Shown here piece by piece: positions 1-7,966 of a DNA stretch of 40,569 bases. This stretch comes from an uncultured Oscillibacter sp. (GTDB lineage Bacteria; Bacillota; Clostridia; Oscillospirales; Oscillospiraceae). The position numbers and the translations under genes were made by a program. The notes under the pieces are model-generated. The model was not told the DNA's origin. It saw only the letters and a list, made by a program, of their open reading frames with translations, and ran no database searches. Position 1 is the stretch's first letter, and each line of letters opens with the position of its first letter. The stretch covers positions 1 through 40,569 of the forward strand of contig CATLJA010000011.1 of the NCBI GenBank assembly GCA_949959305.1, in the 5' to 3' direction.

Positions 1-29
1 TTCGCTTCGGTTTTCACTTCATTACTCAT
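1..29 (-). CDS. 5' end of a leftward gene, product unknown
   Basis: Only the first nine codons are inside the window (reading MSNEVKTEA), starting with the ATG whose complement is at 27-29. A strong ribosome binding site, AAAGGAG on the minus strand, lies eight bases upstream, which supports a real start. The product cannot be identified from nine residues. A perfect hairpin at 74-101 lies in its leader. Confidence 0.6.
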
Positions 30-73
30 ATAGAGTGCTCCTTTCTGGGGTCCTTCCCCTGAATATAAAAAAT

Positions 74-101
74 CAGTCGGACAGTGGATACTGTCCGACT
101 G
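74..101 (-). terminator. Perfect 11-bp hairpin with U-tract in the leader of the left-edge gene
   Basis: The arms CAGTCGGACAG (74-84) and CTGTCCGACTG (91-101) are perfect complements around a 6-nt loop. Read leftward the stem is followed by ATTTTTTATATTC, the form of an intrinsic terminator, yet it stands about 45 nt upstream of a start codon. It is therefore either a leader attenuator for the gene at 1-29 or a terminator that isolates that gene from leftward transcription entering from the tRNA region. The rightward side has no good T-run. Confidence 0.55.
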
Positions 102-181
102 TTACTTAATATTTTAGACTCCGCCAAAAAACTCTTGACATTCTCGTTTTTAGAAAAATCGAGAAAATTTTGAAATATAGC

Positions 182-210
182 TTGACAAAACCGGATTCTT
201 TTCGTATACT
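182..210 (+). promoter_or_regulatory. Sigma-70/A promoter of the tRNA operon
   Basis: A consensus -35 TTGACA (182-187) and a -10 TATACT (205-210) are separated by exactly 17 nt, placing the start near 217, 25 nt before tRNA-Val. A-rich sequence upstream (150-180) could act as an UP element. It is as expected for a stable RNA promoter. Confidence 0.85.
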
Positions 211-241
211 AGTCAATGCCGTTTGACGTGGGCGGTGACTT

Positions 242-318
242 GGGAGCATAGCTCAGCTGGTTAGAGCATCTGCCTTACAAGCAGGGGGTCACTGGTTCGA
301 GTCCAGTTGTTCCCACCA
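242..318 (+). tRNA. tRNA-Val(TAC)
   Basis: Full cloverleaf, 77 nt including an encoded CCA. The acceptor arm GGGAGCA pairs with TGTTCCC, the anticodon loop is CTTACAA giving anticodon TAC, the T loop is TTCGAGT, and the discriminator is A. It is the first gene of a four-tRNA transcription unit. Confidence 0.95.
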
Positions 319-355
319 GCGCTTTCCCCCAGGCGCTTTTCCCGCGCATCTTTAC

Positions 356-432
356 GGCCCGGTAGTTCAGTTGGTTAGAACGCTAGCCTGTCACGCTAGA
401 GGTCGACGGTTCGAGCCCGTTCCGGGTCGCCA
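356..432 (+). tRNA. tRNA-Asp(GTC)
   Basis: 77 nt with encoded CCA. The acceptor GGCCCGG pairs with CCGGGTC, the anticodon loop is CTGTCAC (anticodon GTC), and the discriminator is G as expected for Asp. It sits 37 nt after tRNA-Val and 3 nt before tRNA-Phe. Confidence 0.95.
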
Positions 433-435
433 CTT

Positions 436-511
436 GCCCAGATAGCTCAGTTGGTAGAGCAGTGGACTGAAAATCCACGTGTCGCTGGTTCGATTCCGGC
501 TCTGGGCACCA
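436..511 (+). tRNA. tRNA-Phe(GAA)
   Basis: 76 nt with encoded CCA. The acceptor GCCCAGA pairs with TCTGGGC, the anticodon loop is CTGAAAA (anticodon GAA), and the discriminator is A. It is third in the operon, with only short spacers to its neighbours. Confidence 0.95.
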
Positions 512-516
512 GTTCT

Positions 517-592
517 GCGGGCATAGCTCATCTGGTAGAGCGCCACCTTGCCAAGGTGGAGGTAGCGAGTTCGAGCCTCGTTGCCCGCTCCA
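517..592 (+). tRNA. tRNA-Gly(GCC)
   Basis: 76 nt with encoded CCA. The acceptor GCGGGCA pairs with TGCCCGC, the anticodon loop is TTGCCAA (anticodon GCC), and the discriminator is T, as usual for bacterial Gly tRNA. It is the last tRNA of the unit and is followed by a long two-tier hairpin. Confidence 0.95.
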
Positions 593-597
593 GCCCG

Positions 598-658
598 GAA
601 ATTCCCATCATAGCGTAGCTTTCGGCGAAGCCGGAAGCGGAGCGGTGATGGGAATTTC
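598..658. repeat. Two-tier inverted repeat after tRNA-Gly
   Basis: The outer arms GAAATTCCCATCA (598-610) and TGATGGGAATTTC (646-658) are 13-bp perfect complements. Inside is a second stem, GCTTTCGGC (618-626) with GCCGGAAGC (630-638), closed by a GAA loop. It could terminate or process the tRNA operon transcript, but no U-tract follows. It might also be a copy of a genome-wide palindromic repeat; one window cannot show that. Confidence 0.6.
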
Positions 659-690
659 TTCGCTTCCCCACGGAGCCTCCGCGTTGGGCT

Positions 691-730
691 CCGGCGGGAA
701 GACGCCCGGCAAAAATTTTTTGAGTTTTTT
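691..730 (+). terminator. Probable terminator between tRNA-Gly and tRNA-Cys
   Basis: A short GC stem (CCGGCG at 691-696 with CGCCCGG at 703-709, one bulged C) is followed by AAAAATTTTTT and then GAGTTTTTT. This fits an intrinsic terminator ending the Val-Asp-Phe-Gly unit before the tRNA-Cys promoter starts. Confidence 0.5.
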
Positions 731-741
731 CAAAAAAGGTG

Positions 742-770
742 TGGACTTTTCCGGAGAGATCGCATATAAT
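742..770 (+). promoter_or_regulatory. Promoter of tRNA-Cys
   Basis: TGGACT (742-747) and TATAAT (765-770) are separated by 17 nt. Initiation near 777 would begin about 5 nt before the mature tRNA-Cys, leaving almost no 5' leader. The -10 is a perfect consensus and the -35 matches 4 of 6. Confidence 0.7.
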
Positions 771-781
771 ATACTGTAGAC

Positions 782-856
782 GGTGACATAGCCAAGTGGT
801 AAGGCAAGGGTCTGCAAAACCCTGATTCCCCGGTTCAAATCCGGGTGTCACCTCCA
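782..856 (+). tRNA. tRNA-Cys(GCA)
   Basis: 75 nt with encoded CCA. The acceptor GGTGACA pairs with TGTCACC, the anticodon loop is CTGCAAA (anticodon GCA), and the discriminator is T. It forms its own transcription unit, with a promoter directly upstream and a strong terminator 4 nt downstream. Confidence 0.95.
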
Positions 857-859
857 AAG

Positions 860-894
860 AGGAAAGACCGCTGTCAGCGGTCTTTCCTTTTTTT
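860..894 (+). terminator. Intrinsic terminator of tRNA-Cys
   Basis: A 13-bp stem (AGGAAAGACCGCT with AGCGGTCTTTCCT) with a GTC loop runs into TTTTTTT. It ends the tRNA-Cys unit and separates it from the convergent mnmE gene. Confidence 0.9.
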
Positions 895-974
895 GCCGGC
901 GCAGGGCGGGAACGTTCCGGTTCTCCCTGCGCCTGTTATTAAAAGATTTGCAGCGCTTTAACCGGGGCCCGCCC

Positions 975-2381
975 CTACTTCCCCACGCAGAACCGGGAAA
1001 AAATCCGTTCCACGATTTCCTCCCGCGCCGTCCGCCCCGTCAGCTCTCCCAGGGCGTTCAGGGCCTCCTCCGCGTCGGTCAGCGCCGCGTCGGGGGTCAG
1101 CCCGCCCTCCAGCGCCGCCCGGGCGCGGCGGACGGCGGCCCGGGCGCGGCCCGCCGCCTCCTCCTGCCGCCGGTCCGTCAAAAGGCTTCCGGCCTCCTCC
1201 GGCGCTCCGGCGGGGAACAGGGCCGCCACAGCCTTCTCCAGGTCCTCCAGGCCCTCTCCGGTGAGGGCGGAGAGGGAGACATAGGCGGCGGGGCCGTTCC
1301 AGTCCGGGTTTCCGATGGCCCCGATAGACCCGGCTCCCGCCCCGGACAGGTCCCGTTTGGACGCGACAAAAATCCAGGGTATCCCCTGCCCGCTCACCAT
1401 GGACAAAAGCTGGCGGAAGTCCTCCCAGTATGCCTGGGGCCGGTTCTCCATGTCCACGTGGTTGTCGGACACCAGCAGAATCAGCTCTGCCGCTTCCATC
1501 GCCTTCCGGGACCGCTCCACGCCCAGCCGCTCCACCTCGTCCTCCGTCTCCCGGAGGCCCGCCGTGTCAATAAGCCGCAGCAGCACCCCGCCGCAGAGGA
1601 CGGATTCCTCCACCGTGTCCCGGGTGGTCCCCGGCACGTCCGTGACAATGGCCCGCTCGTACCCCGCCAGGGCGTTCAGAAGCGACGATTTTCCCGCGTT
1701 GGGCAGGCCCACGATGGCAGTCCGCACGCCTTTTTTCAGCACCTGCCCCCGGCGGCAGGAGGCCAGCAGGCGTGTGAGGGCCTCCTCCGCCTCCCGCAGG
1801 GCGGAGGCGATTTCCTCCGGCCTCACGTCCTCAATATCCTCGTCGGGATAGTCCACCACGGCGTAAAACCGGGAGGTGATTTCCAGCAGGGCCTCCTGAA
1901 TGGGCTCCAGCACCCGGCGCAGCCCGCCGTCCAGCTGGGCGGCGGCGTTCCGGGCGGCGGCGGCGGTCTCCGCGTCGATGAGGTCGACGACGGCCTCCGC
2001 CTGGGTCAAATCCAGCCGCCCGTTCAAAAAGGCCCGCTTCGTAAACTCCCCCGGCCCCGCCTGCCTCGCCCCGGCGGCAAAGAGGGCCGCCAACACCTCC
2101 CGCAGGACCACCGGGGACCCGTGGCAGTGGAACTCGGCGGAATCCTCCCCGGTGTAGCTGCGGGGCCCCGGGAAGCGGACCGCCAGCCCCCGGTCCAGCA
2201 CCCGGCCCTCCCGGTCCAGCGTCTCCCCCAGGACCATGCGCCGGGGCTCCAGCTCTCCGAAGGGCCGGGCGGAGCGGAAGACCCGCCCGCAGACGGCGAA
2301 GCAGTCCGGCCCGGAAACCCGGATGACCCCGATGGCGGAGGGAGCCCCTCCTCCGGCGGCAATGGCGGCGATGGTGTCCAT
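975..2381 (-). CDS. mnmE: tRNA uridine-5-carboxymethylaminomethyl modification GTPase MnmE
   Basis: MnmE works with MnmG to install the cmnm5 group on the wobble uridine of several tRNAs, using GTP hydrolysis and methylene-tetrahydrofolate. The 468 residues match the family. The N-terminal folate-binding/dimerisation domain covers about 1-120. The G domain shows P-loop GLPNAGKS (225-232), the switch motif TDVPGTTRDT, DTAG (272-275) and SKRD in place of the usual NKxD. The C-terminus ends in CVGK, the family's conserved Cys motif (commonly CIGK). The ATG is preceded by AAAGGAG. No promoter is evident in the 60-bp gap to the surface-protein gene upstream, so mnmE may be co-transcribed with it. 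It is not beside mnmG or jag, its usual neighbours near the origin in many Firmicutes. Confidence 0.97.
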   Translation of the reverse strand: MDTIAAIAAGGGAPSAIGVIRVSGPDCFAVCGRVFRSARPFGELEPRRMVLGETLDREGRVLDRGLAVRFPGPRSYTGEDSAEFHCHGSPVVLREVLAALFAAGARQAGPGEFTKRAFLNGRLDLTQAEAVVDLIDAETAAAARNAAAQLDGGLRRVLEPIQEALLEITSRFYAVVDYPDEDIEDVRPEEIASALREAEEALTRLLASCRRGQVLKKGVRTAIVGLPNAGKSSLLNALAGYERAIVTDVPGTTRDTVEESVLCGGVLLRLIDTAGLRETEDEVERLGVERSRKAMEAAELILLVSDNHVDMENRPQAYWEDFRQLLSMVSGQGIPWIFVASKRDLSGAGAGSIGAIGNPDWNGPAAYVSLSALTGEGLEDLEKAVAALFPAGAPEEAGSLLTDRRQEEAAGRARAAVRRARAALEGGLTPDAALTDAEEALNALGELTGRTAREEIVERIFSRFCVGK

Positions 2382-2400
2382 AGGCGTCTCCTTTCACCAG

Positions 2401-2429
2401 GAAGGGGCGGGCTCAGCGCCCGCCCCTTC
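2401..2429 (-). repeat. Strong 12-bp hairpin between surface-protein gene and mnmE
   Basis: Perfect arms (2401-2412 and 2418-2429, core GGGGCGGGC) enclose a 5-nt loop, within the 60 bp between the stop at 2442 and the mnmE start at 2381. No U-run follows on either strand, so it is a poor intrinsic terminator. A role in mRNA stability or differential expression of the two genes is possible. Confidence 0.6.
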
Positions 2430-2441
2430 CCTTATTATTCC

Positions 2442-5400
2442 TCATATTCTCTGGCTGTAGCGGTACAGAATCACCGCGAACTGGGCCCGGGTCAGCGTCC
2501 CGTTGGGGTCCAGCCGCCCGTTGGCGGTGCCGCCCACGATGCCGTTGGCCACGGCCCATGCGAAAGCGTCCCGGGCCACGGTGGGCACAATGCGGCTGTC
2601 GGCGTAGCCCGCCAGGCTGGTGGTGTTCCGGTTGGAGCTGCCCATCAGGTGGGCGCAGCGGTACAGGGCCGTCACCAGCTGGTGGCGGGCCACCGGGCTG
2701 TTGGGAGAGGAGCCTTCGGCAAAGCTGTTCTCCACCGCCCAGCGGCGGGCCTCCGTCATGTTGGCGGGGCGGCTGCCGGTGAGCCGGGCCAGCACCATCC
2801 ACATCTGCTGGTGGGTGATGGTCCCGTTGGGATTGAAGCGGCCCGCGGAGCCGTTCATATAGCCCATCTGATTGGCCCAGTTGATTTCGCCCGCCGCCCA
2901 GTGGCTGGTGGGAATGTCCTGGAAGAGCTGTCCGTAGACCCCCGCCCGGGGCACGCTTAAAGCGGCGTTCTGGGTGGGCATGGGGTCCGTGGTCCGGCGG
3001 GGGTTGCCGTCGGATCCGTCCCCGGGGGCGCTGGCCCAGCTGGAGGAGCCGCCGCCGCTGGAATTTCTCCGCTGGAAGGTCGCCCGCACCTCCACATTGG
3101 AATCGGGCATGGTGAAGCGGTAGTCGCCGCCGCCCAAATCCGTGAGGCGGGGCGAGCCGCCGTCGGCGGGAACGACCCGCACCATGTCCAGCTCATAGCC
3201 GCTTTCGGCCTCGACGGTGACGGTCACCCGGTCCCCGGCCTCGGCGGTCTTCCGGCTGGCGCTGAGGGAGCCTCCCGACCCCTGAACCAGGGTAATCTGG
3301 TAAATCTCGGGCTTCTCCGGCTTATCGGGATCGCCGGGATTTTCGGAATCCCCGGTGGCGGGACGGACCACGGTATCCTCCTTGCCGCAGACGCTGCAGA
3401 CGCGCTTGTCTTCCCCGTCCTCGGTTTCGGTGGGCTCCTTGGTGGTCCACTCGCCCCAGCTGTGCTCGCCGGTGGCGGGAATGGGAATGGTCTGGGCCTC
3501 CGTCTTTTTGCAGACGGAGCAGGTGACAATTACGTGGGACGTGCCCTCCGTGCCGCAGGTGGCGGCCACGTCTTCCTTGCTCTCGTCGGGCTTGGGGTCC
3601 GTCCACGTGTGGGCCGCCCTGGAGACGGAAACCTCGTGCTCCTCGTAATCGCAGTCCTCCCGCTGGCAGATCTTGTAGTTAATCCACTTCTCCCCGTCCT
3701 GGGTGCAGGTGGCCTCCTTGACCACCTGGTCCTTCTGGTCCTTCAGGTCGTGGCCCAGCTTGCCTGCCGGCCCCGGAGCGGGAATAAACTTCTCGCCGCA
3801 CACGGTGCAGGTGGTTTCCTTATAGACATTGTACCCGTCCGTCGTACAGGTGGCGGCTATATAATCCGAATTCTCGGTATCCAGCTCCAGCTTTGAATCG
3901 TCCGCTTTGTGCGCCCCCACGGCGGGCAGCGTCTCGACAAGCACGGGGTCCTTACCGGGCTCAGCCTCCCCGCAGTGCTTGCAGACGCTCATTCTTTCGA
4001 TCTTGCCGTCATCTATGCAGGTGGGCTCCGTCCGGACCTCCTGCTCCTCATACTCGTGACTCAGGGAGAGCGTTAAAGTTCCACTATGCGCGGTTTGCAC
4101 ATGGGTCATGTAATCGCCTGTCTCCTGGTCTGTGGGCTCCTCTGTCTCCCAGTAGGCTTCGCAGTCTGGGCAATCCGCCGTGGGATCGTTCACATAGCCG
4201 CAGACGCCGCAAACCTGGTCCGTCACCGCGACGCCGCCCTTTTCGCACGTGGGTTCAATCAGCACGTGCTCCTTGTGCTTCGACGCATCGGTATAATCGT
4301 GATCCAGCTTATCGAGGGTCTCCGTTTCGCTCTCCAGCTCCACGCCGCAGCCCACACGGGCGCAGCGCTTGGTGATTTTTGTACGAACTCCCTCCGCCGT
4401 ACAGGAGGGTTCTTTTGTCACAAAGCTATTGTCGGGCGCGTCCGGGTCGGCCACATCCTGCGGGTCGTGCCCCAGGGCGGGAATCGAAACGGGCCTTTCC
4501 ACATACATGCAGTTCACGCATCCTCTTTGCTCCAGCTGGCCCGTCTCCGTACAGGTGGGTTCTTTCTTGGCGGTTCTGGTTTGTAGAACGTGTGAAATTG
4601 GGGGGACCACCCGTTCCGGCCCGTTATAGGCGTATTTGCAGTCCGCTTCCTGACAGGAGAGGCTTTCCCGGACGCTGCCGGAGTTTGTGCAGCTGATGGA
4701 CGGCCTTACCGTCTGGCCCACCGTAATTTGATGGACCATATCCGTCGTACCGCCCGCCGGAAGCGCGTTTTCCGGGAACGCGGCCGATCCGGCATAATGG
4801 ATAATGGTCCCCGCCGCCGTTCCCTGAAACGCGTTTGCGCCAATGGACACCGAAGAGCTGAAAATCACAACGTCCTCCAGGGGGCACCCGGAAAAGGCGC
4901 TGATTCCGATGCTGTTCGTACCGCCCAGGATGACGGCCTTTTTCAAATTGCCGCAGGAATCAAACGCGTAATTTCCTATGCTCTGCACGCTGGCGGACAG
5001 CGTCAGCTTATCCAGCATTGTACAGCTGCTAAAGGCCCGCGGCCCGATAGCGGTAATGGGAGTAACCGAGGCGTTGAGCTCGTCGCCGCTGACGCTGTCC
5101 TGAAAGGTGACGCTGCTGAGATTTTTGCAGTTCTCAAACGCCCCCTCGCCAATGACCGATATTCCGGCGGGAAAGACGACGCTGCTCAGGCCGGAGGAAA
5201 GGAAAGCGTTCTTGCCGATTTTCGTCACACTCGTTGGTATGGAAATGTTCCCCAGCTGAGCGCAGTTATAAAAGGCGCCGTCGGGAATCTCCGTCAGCCC
5301 TTCCGGCAGCTCCACCGACCCCGCCGACCCCAATTGCTCGCATCCGCTGAAAGCGGTGGTTCCAATCGCGGTGACTGTCCGGGGAATCGTCACGGTTTTC

Positions 5401-5630
5401 AGACCCTTGCAGTTCCGAAACGCGCCCGCATCAATGCGCGTTATCTCCGTATTATTGATCACCGCCTGAATAACCGCCCGTTCAATTTGAGTGGAAACGG
5501 GCCCCAGCACCGTCCCGGTGTCGGTATCATAGCGGATGCCGCCCACCTCGACCTCCTCCGCCCAAGCGGTCCCCGTCAGCGCCATGACCGCGGCCATTAT
5601 CAGCAGAACCTTCCAAACCCAACGCTTCAT
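2442..5630 (-). CDS. Secreted surface protein: BspA-type leucine-rich repeats, Cys-rich repeats, B-repeat and SLH domains
   Basis: 1062 residues. A signal peptide (1-24, cleavage after AWA) is followed by BspA-like LRR_5 repeats to about 300, with recurring forms such as IGTTAFSGC and IGKNAFLSSG. Residues about 312-755 hold nine spaced copies of a pattern C-x3-G-x(6-9)-C-x(2-4)-C separated by GHD/HTW-type spacers, likely metal-binding or disulfide-bonded. A divergent InlB-type B-repeat (about 776-855), a Ser/Gly linker and SLH-type repeats (about 903-1062) follow, the last of which should bind secondary cell-wall polymer. It is probably an S-layer-anchored adhesin or structural protein; its ligand is unknown. 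The start is fixed by AGGAGG 9-10 nt upstream and the promoter at 5684-5712. The ninth Cys repeat has lost its first Cys (TETEDG). Confidence 0.85.
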   Translation of the reverse strand: MKRWVWKVLLIMAAVMALTGTAWAEEVEVGGIRYDTDTGTVLGPVSTQIERAVIQAVINNTEITRIDAGAFRNCKGLKTVTIPRTVTAIGTTAFSGCEQLGSAGSVELPEGLTEIPDGAFYNCAQLGNISIPTSVTKIGKNAFLSSGLSSVVFPAGISVIGEGAFENCKNLSSVTFQDSVSGDELNASVTPITAIGPRAFSSCTMLDKLTLSASVQSIGNYAFDSCGNLKKAVILGGTNSIGISAFSGCPLEDVVIFSSSVSIGANAFQGTAAGTIIHYAGSAAFPENALPAGGTTDMVHQITVGQTVRPSISCTNSGSVRESLSCQEADCKYAYNGPERVVPPISHVLQTRTAKKEPTCTETGQLEQRGCVNCMYVERPVSIPALGHDPQDVADPDAPDNSFVTKEPSCTAEGVRTKITKRCARVGCGVELESETETLDKLDHDYTDASKHKEHVLIEPTCEKGGVAVTDQVCGVCGYVNDPTADCPDCEAYWETEEPTDQETGDYMTHVQTAHSGTLTLSLSHEYEEQEVRTEPTCIDDGKIERMSVCKHCGEAEPGKDPVLVETLPAVGAHKADDSKLELDTENSDYIAATCTTDGYNVYKETTCTVCGEKFIPAPGPAGKLGHDLKDQKDQVVKEATCTQDGEKWINYKICQREDCDYEEHEVSVSRAAHTWTDPKPDESKEDVAATCGTEGTSHVIVTCSVCKKTEAQTIPIPATGEHSWGEWTTKEPTETEDGEDKRVCSVCGKEDTVVRPATGDSENPGDPDKPEKPEIYQITLVQGSGGSLSASRKTAEAGDRVTVTVEAESGYELDMVRVVPADGGSPRLTDLGGGDYRFTMPDSNVEVRATFQRRNSSGGGSSSWASAPGDGSDGNPRRTTDPMPTQNAALSVPRAGVYGQLFQDIPTSHWAAGEINWANQMGYMNGSAGRFNPNGTITHQQMWMVLARLTGSRPANMTEARRWAVENSFAEGSSPNSPVARHQLVTALYRCAHLMGSSNRNTTSLAGYADSRIVPTVARDAFAWAVANGIVGGTANGRLDPNGTLTRAQFAVILYRYSQRI

Positions 5631-5683
5631 AATCGCTCTCCTCCTGTCACAAAGCGCGCTTCGCGCGATATCCTACCGCTTAC

Positions 5684-5712
5684 AGCATAGCACAAACTTT
5701 CCTTCCTTGCAA
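5684..5712 (-). promoter_or_regulatory. Promoter of the LRR/SLH surface-protein gene
   Basis: On the minus strand TTGCAA (5707-5712) and TATGCT (5684-5689) are separated by 17 nt. The -35 begins immediately after the U-tract of the pnp terminator, so the surface-protein gene is transcribed independently of pnp. A GC-rich dyad around 5653-5668 would fold in the short 5' leader. Confidence 0.65.
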
Positions 5713-5715
5713 GGC

Positions 5716-5746
5716 AAAAAAAGGGCGGACCTCCCGGTCCGCCCTT
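5716..5746 (-). terminator. Intrinsic terminator of pnp
   Basis: An 11-bp stem (AAGGGCGGACC at 5721-5731 with its complement at 5736-5746) and a 4-nt loop are followed, leftward, by seven T residues. It lies 15 nt past the pnp stop. Confidence 0.9.
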
Positions 5747-5760
5747 GGAAAATTCTCCCC

Positions 5761-7911
5761 TTACTTCACGCGCTCGCCGGCGGCCTCCTTGGCCTTGATT
5801 TCCCGGACGGCGTCCTTGTGGCTCAGGTTCACCCGGCCCTTCTCGTCGATGTCGGTGACCTTCACCCACATCATGTCGCCGATTTTGCACGCGTCCTCCA
5901 CCTTTTCAATCCGGTGGTCCGCCAGCTTGGAGATATGGACCAGCCCGTCCTTGCCCGGGGCCAGCTCCACAAACGCGCCGAAGGTCATGAGGCGCACCAC
6001 CCGGCCGTAGTACAGCGCGCCGATTTCGGGCACAAAGACAATGTCGTCAATGCACTTTTTCGCCGCGTCGCAGCTGGCCGCGTCCACGCCCGCGATGAAG
6101 ATGGAGCCGTCGTCGTTGATGTCGATTTTCGCCCCGGTGTCCGCCACGATTTTCTGGATCACCTTGCCGCCGGAGCCGATGACCTCCCGGATCTTGTTGG
6201 GGTCGATGTGCATGGTCAGCATCTTGGGGGCGTATTTGCTCACGTCCTTGCGGGGCTCGGAAATGGCGGGGAGCATAATCTGGTCCAGAATCTGGCACCG
6301 CCCGTCGTAGGTGATGTCCAGGGCGTTTCGGATAATCTCCATGGTGAGGCCGTCGTTTTTCAGGTCCATCTGAATGGCGGTGATGCCCTTCTTGGTGCCC
6401 GCCACCTTGAAGTCCATCTCGCCGTGGAAATCCTCCACGCCCTGGATGTCGATGAAGGTGGTGAAGCCGCCGTCGTCGTCCTGAATCAATCCGCAGGAGA
6501 TGCCCGCCACGGGGGCCTTGATGGGCACGCCCGCGTCCATCAGCGCCAGGGTGGAGCCGCAGACGGAGCCCTGGGAGGTGGAGCCGTTGGAGCTGACCAC
6601 CTCGCTGACCACGCGGATGGCGTAGGGGAACTGCTCCACGTCGGGAATGACGGGGAGGAGGGCCCGCTCGGCAAGGGCGCCGTGGCCGATCTCCCGGCGG
6701 CCCGGGGAGCGGGCGGGCTTGGCCTCGCCCACGGAGTAGCCGGGGAAGTTGTAGTGGTGCATATAGCGCTTCTCCGTCTCCTCCCAGATGGTGTCCAGCT
6801 TCTGGTTGGCGGAGAGGGTGTCCAGGGTGACCACGGAGAGGACCTGGGTCTGTCCCCGGGTGAAGAGGCCGGAGCCGTGGGCCCGGGGCAGAACGCCCAC
6901 CTCGGAGGCCAGGGGCCGGATCTCGTTCTTCTGCCGGCCGTCCACGCGGTGGCCCTCCAGCAGCCAGGCCTTTACAATCTTCTTCTGGAACTTGTAGGTG
7001 ATCTCGTCCAGATACTTGTCCATCTCGGGATACTCGTCCAGGAACAGCTCGTGCCACTTCTCGATAAGGGCGTTCCACCGGGTCTCCCGGACGTTCTTGT
7101 CGTCGGTGTCCATGGCGGCTTTCGCGTCCTCCATGGTGGCGGCGGTGATTTTTTCAAACAGCTCCCCGTCGAAGTCGGCGTGGGGATAGTCAAATTTCTC
7201 CTTGCCGATTTTGGAAACCATTTTGTTGATGAGGGCCACCTGCTTCTGGTTTTCCTCGTGGGCCATCTGAATGGCCTTGAACATGGTGTCGTTGTCCACC
7301 TCGTTGGCCCCGGCCTCAATCATGACCACCTTGCTTCCGGTGGAGACCACGGTCACGTCCAAATCGGAGACCTTGCGCTCCTCGCTGGTGGGGTTGAAAA
7401 TCAGCTTCCCGTCCACCAGGCCCACCTTCACCGCGCCCACGGGGCCGTGCCAGGGGATGTCGGAGATGGCCAGGGCGGCGGACGCGCCGATGAGGCCGCA
7501 GATTTCGGGGGAGCAGTCGTGGTCCACGCTCATGACGGTGGCCATGATGGAAACGTCGTTGCGGAAGTCGTGGGGGAACAGGGGGCGGATGGGCCGGTCG
7601 ATGACCCGGCTGGTGAGGACCCCCTTCTCGCCGGGGCGGCCCTCCCGGCGGTTGAAGCTGCCGGGAATGCGGCCCACGGAGTAGAGCTTCTCCTCAAAGT
7701 CCACGCTGAGGGGGAAGAAGTCGATGCCGTCCCGGGGGCGGGCGGAGGCCGTGGCGCAGACCAGGACCCGGGTGTCGCCGTAGCCCACCATGACGGCGGC
7801 GTTGGCCAGCTCCGCCAGCTTTCCGACCTCCAGGGTCAGGGGGCGGCCCGCCAGCTCCATTTCGTACCTGCGGTAGTGGGGAAACTGTCTCTGGGTGATG
7901 ATGGTAGACAT
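5761..7911 (-). CDS. pnp: Polyribonucleotide nucleotidyltransferase (PNPase)
   Basis: PNPase degrades RNA 3'-to-5' by phosphorolysis and can add tails, acting as a trimer in mRNA turnover. The 716 residues show two RNase PH cores separated by the all-alpha domain. The catalytic-region motif MDFKVAGT lies in the second core. A KH domain (about 565-625, with IGSGGKVI) and a C-terminal S1 domain (about 631-700, starting GALYYGRVV) bind RNA. The ATG is preceded by AAAGGAG. The gene lies downstream of rpsO, the order found in many bacteria, but here a terminator and a 360-bp structured spacer separate them. Confidence 0.97.
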   Translation of the reverse strand: MSTIITQRQFPHYRRYEMELAGRPLTLEVGKLAELANAAVMVGYGDTRVLVCATASARPRDGIDFFPLSVDFEEKLYSVGRIPGSFNRREGRPGEKGVLTSRVIDRPIRPLFPHDFRNDVSIMATVMSVDHDCSPEICGLIGASAALAISDIPWHGPVGAVKVGLVDGKLIFNPTSEERKVSDLDVTVVSTGSKVVMIEAGANEVDNDTMFKAIQMAHEENQKQVALINKMVSKIGKEKFDYPHADFDGELFEKITAATMEDAKAAMDTDDKNVRETRWNALIEKWHELFLDEYPEMDKYLDEITYKFQKKIVKAWLLEGHRVDGRQKNEIRPLASEVGVLPRAHGSGLFTRGQTQVLSVVTLDTLSANQKLDTIWEETEKRYMHHYNFPGYSVGEAKPARSPGRREIGHGALAERALLPVIPDVEQFPYAIRVVSEVVSSNGSTSQGSVCGSTLALMDAGVPIKAPVAGISCGLIQDDDGGFTTFIDIQGVEDFHGEMDFKVAGTKKGITAIQMDLKNDGLTMEIIRNALDITYDGRCQILDQIMLPAISEPRKDVSKYAPKMLTMHIDPNKIREVIGSGGKVIQKIVADTGAKIDINDDGSIFIAGVDAASCDAAKKCIDDIVFVPEIGALYYGRVVRLMTFGAFVELAPGKDGLVHISKLADHRIEKVEDACKIGDMMWVKVTDIDEKGRVNLSHKDAVREIKAKEAAGERVK

Positions 7912-7966
7912 AGATACGCTCCTTTTCTTTATTGTTTATTGGCTGCGCGGGAGCGTCCTTTTCGTA

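Noticed and set aside
528-857. 109-codon open frame antisense to tRNA-Gly and tRNA-Cys
   Set aside because: Covers two tRNA genes and a promoter; such frames are common spurious calls.
948-2960. 670-codon open frame on the plus strand
   Set aside because: Antisense to mnmE and the surface-protein gene, with Pro/Arg/Gly-biased sequence; an artefact of GC-rich codon positions.
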